Source: an uncultured Blautia sp. (GTDB taxonomy: Bacteria; Bacillota; Clostridia; Lachnospirales; Lachnospiraceae). Taken from it: a stretch of 44,063 bases of DNA. The DNA lies in contig NZ_CAKROJ010000013.1 in NCBI RefSeq assembly GCF_934372025.1, positions 1 to 44,063 of the forward strand, read 5' to 3'. The stretch's first letter is position 1. Each line of letters opens with the position of its first letter. Below the pieces are notes generated by a model. It saw only the letters and a list, made by a program, of their open reading frames with translations, was not told where the DNA came from and did no database searches. The position numbers and the translations under genes were made by a program. Positions 43,282 through 44,063 of this stretch are shown here, piece after piece.

Positions 43282-43311
43282 AAGCCACACCCTAATAGTA
43301 GGGAATGGCTT
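43282..43311 (-). terminator. Terminator after the recombinase remnant
   Basis: On the minus strand AAGCCA and CCCTA arms pair with TAGGG and TGGCTT and are followed by TTTTTAAATA. It lies six bases after the recombinase stop and probably came with that element. Confidence 0.7.
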
Positions 43312-43316
43312 AAATA

Positions 43317-43457
43317 TTACATGATATTTTCAAGTTTTTTCATTTCACCCTGCATTCGTTCTGAATCAGTGTGATTGTAAATGTTCATCGTGATGCCGAT
43401 GTCCGCATGTCCTATGATGACTTGTAAGACTTTAGGGTCAATTCCAGCTTCTGCCGA
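43317..43457 (-). pseudogene. Tyrosine recombinase, C-terminal fragment
   Basis: The last 45 residues of the frame fit a phage/ICE-type integrase: AEAGIDPKVLQVIIGHADIGITMNIYNH, with the late His of GHADI and the Tyr nucleophile in NIYNH. The catalytic Arg and the H-x-x-R motif lie upstream and are missing, since the frame is joined at the AEA codons to HAD-phosphatase sequence. It is therefore inactive. With the VapE fragment at the left end it points to past mobile elements. Confidence 0.75.
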
Positions 43458-43674
43458 ATGACATCCAAGCATATTTAATCCTGTTCTCATCATCAGTGGA
43501 TTCGGTTTCCCACAGAAATATGCCTGTGTACCTGTTGCCATTTCAATGGGGCAACCACTGGATGAATTCTGGAACACCTGGCAATATCTGATTGCCATGA
43601 TAGATCACACCATCCATATCACAGATGAATCCTTTTTTTTCATTAAAATCGATTATGGATTTTATCATGTTCAT
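43446..43674 (-). pseudogene. NagD-like HAD phosphatase, internally deleted
   Basis: Two pieces of one HAD-IIA gene are visible. The first (43543-43674) starts at an ATG and reads KGFICDMDGVIYHGNQILPG, with the catalytic DxD motif, then EFIQWLPH and a stop. The second (43446-43553), in another frame, reads CPIEMATGTQAYFCGKPNPL and MMRTGLNMLGCHSAEA, the conserved Lys region before GDRMDTD. The middle (about 150 residues) and the end are gone, the latter replaced by recombinase sequence. It is clearly not functional. Confidence 0.8.
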
Positions 43675-43835
43675 ATGCGCCCTGCCTTTCTTGTTTCTTT
43701 AGAATACACCTTACTCTTTTCATAATAGAATAAAACTCTTTTTTCTACAAATATTTTTATATTATATCATCCACACATGAAATCAAATACATAGCACTGT
43801 AAAATCAAAGTAAATATTTCGATCAACAGAACCTT

Positions 43836-44063
43836 TTATGACAACATCTCTTTCACACAAGTACTTCGATAATCACTTGGTGATATTTTATATCTTTCTT
43901 TAAATACTCGGTTAAACGTTCTCTGACTTTCAAATCCACTATCCAGACAAATATTTGTAATAGAATCACTCGTATTTTCCAAACGCTGGCATGCATAGTT
44001 CAGCCTTGCATCGTTAAGATATTGATTAAAGTTTCTATGGAATGTCTTGGAAAAGAGTCTGGA
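43836..44063 (-). CDS. AraC-family regulator, C-terminal part (cut by the window edge)
   Basis: The frame enters from the right edge and ends at a TAA at 43836-43838. Its 75 residues are the AraC DNA-binding domain: SRLFSKTFHRNFNQYLNDARL, then ITNICLDSGFESQRTFNRVFKERYKISPSDYR, with both helix-turn-helices and the classical FESQRTFNRVFK box. The N-terminal ligand domain is outside the window. Whether the gene is intact cannot be judged. It lies about 160 bases from the HAD remnant. Confidence 0.85.
   Translation of the reverse strand, partial: SRLFSKTFHRNFNQYLNDARLNYACQRLENTSDSITNICLDSGFESQRTFNRVFKERYKISPSDYRSTCVKEMLS

Noticed and set aside
43543..43598. The methionine at 43598 as a start of a small integrase gene
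   Set aside because: The codons after it are out-of-frame HAD sequence, and no ribosome site precedes it.

Overview
The window looks like chromosomal DNA from a gut Lachnospiraceae (Blautia / Ruminococcus obeum-like Clostridia). Reasons: spore genes (alpha/beta-type SASP, YlbJ), the short HisG plus HisZ form of histidine biosynthesis, a YloU/YloV-RecG block, a methylglyoxal synthase, moderate-to-low GC, and purine-rich Shine-Dalgarno sequences. Almost every gene is on the minus strand, so transcription runs from high to low coordinates; ylbJ is the only clear plus-strand gene.

Layout, left to right. (1) 1-3650 is a scarred accessory region. It holds a three-part gene mosaic (VapE-like phage helicase fragment, GntR DNA-binding domain, and a BMP-type ABC ATPase lacking Walker A), a DUF1703-type AAA-ATPase/nuclease gene, and the C-terminal stump of a family-43 glycosidase. 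(2) 3662-8159 is a signalling operon: a 7TM protein with a degenerate kinase end, a true histidine kinase, a LuxR-type response regulator, then a secreted protein of unknown function. (3) 8293-12285 encodes a secreted protein, a DUF4428 zinc protein with ten 11-residue repeats, a double zinc-ribbon membrane protein and a TPM-domain membrane protein; this resembles the Bacillus ydjGH module. (4) 12521-19157 is a purine-uptake operon: BMP binding protein, double ATPase, two permeases, a MerR regulator and guanine deaminase. It is preceded by a promoter with the 19-bp spacer typical of MerR control. (5) 19383-25145 is the histidine operon hisZ-hisG-hisD-hisB-hisIE, with an unusual HisF-like pseudo-domain on HisIE and a glycosyltransferase at the end; a near-consensus promoter sits over the recU stop codon. 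(6) 25245-36265 is housekeeping: recU, lepB, an RluA-type synthase, a membrane protein, a YgiQ radical-SAM protein, a small alarmone synthetase, an M23 peptidase, pepD, ylbJ, a coiled-coil protein, coaD, rsmD and mgsA. (7) 36549-43078 holds the SASP, an alanine/sodium symporter, a Lys/Ala-rich protein, recG, the FakA-like kinase and Asp23. (8) 43282-44063 is another scar: two pieces of a NagD-like HAD phosphatase, the second fused to a tyrosine-recombinase tail, followed by the end of an AraC-type regulator.

The main points for a second look are the matched microhomology-type gene mosaics at both ends, the ydjGH-like module with a repeat protein in place of the SPFH partner, the kinase/pseudokinase pair, the MerR-purine operon, and the inactive HisF-like domain on HisIE. 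All functions are read from sequence motifs; no database search was run.
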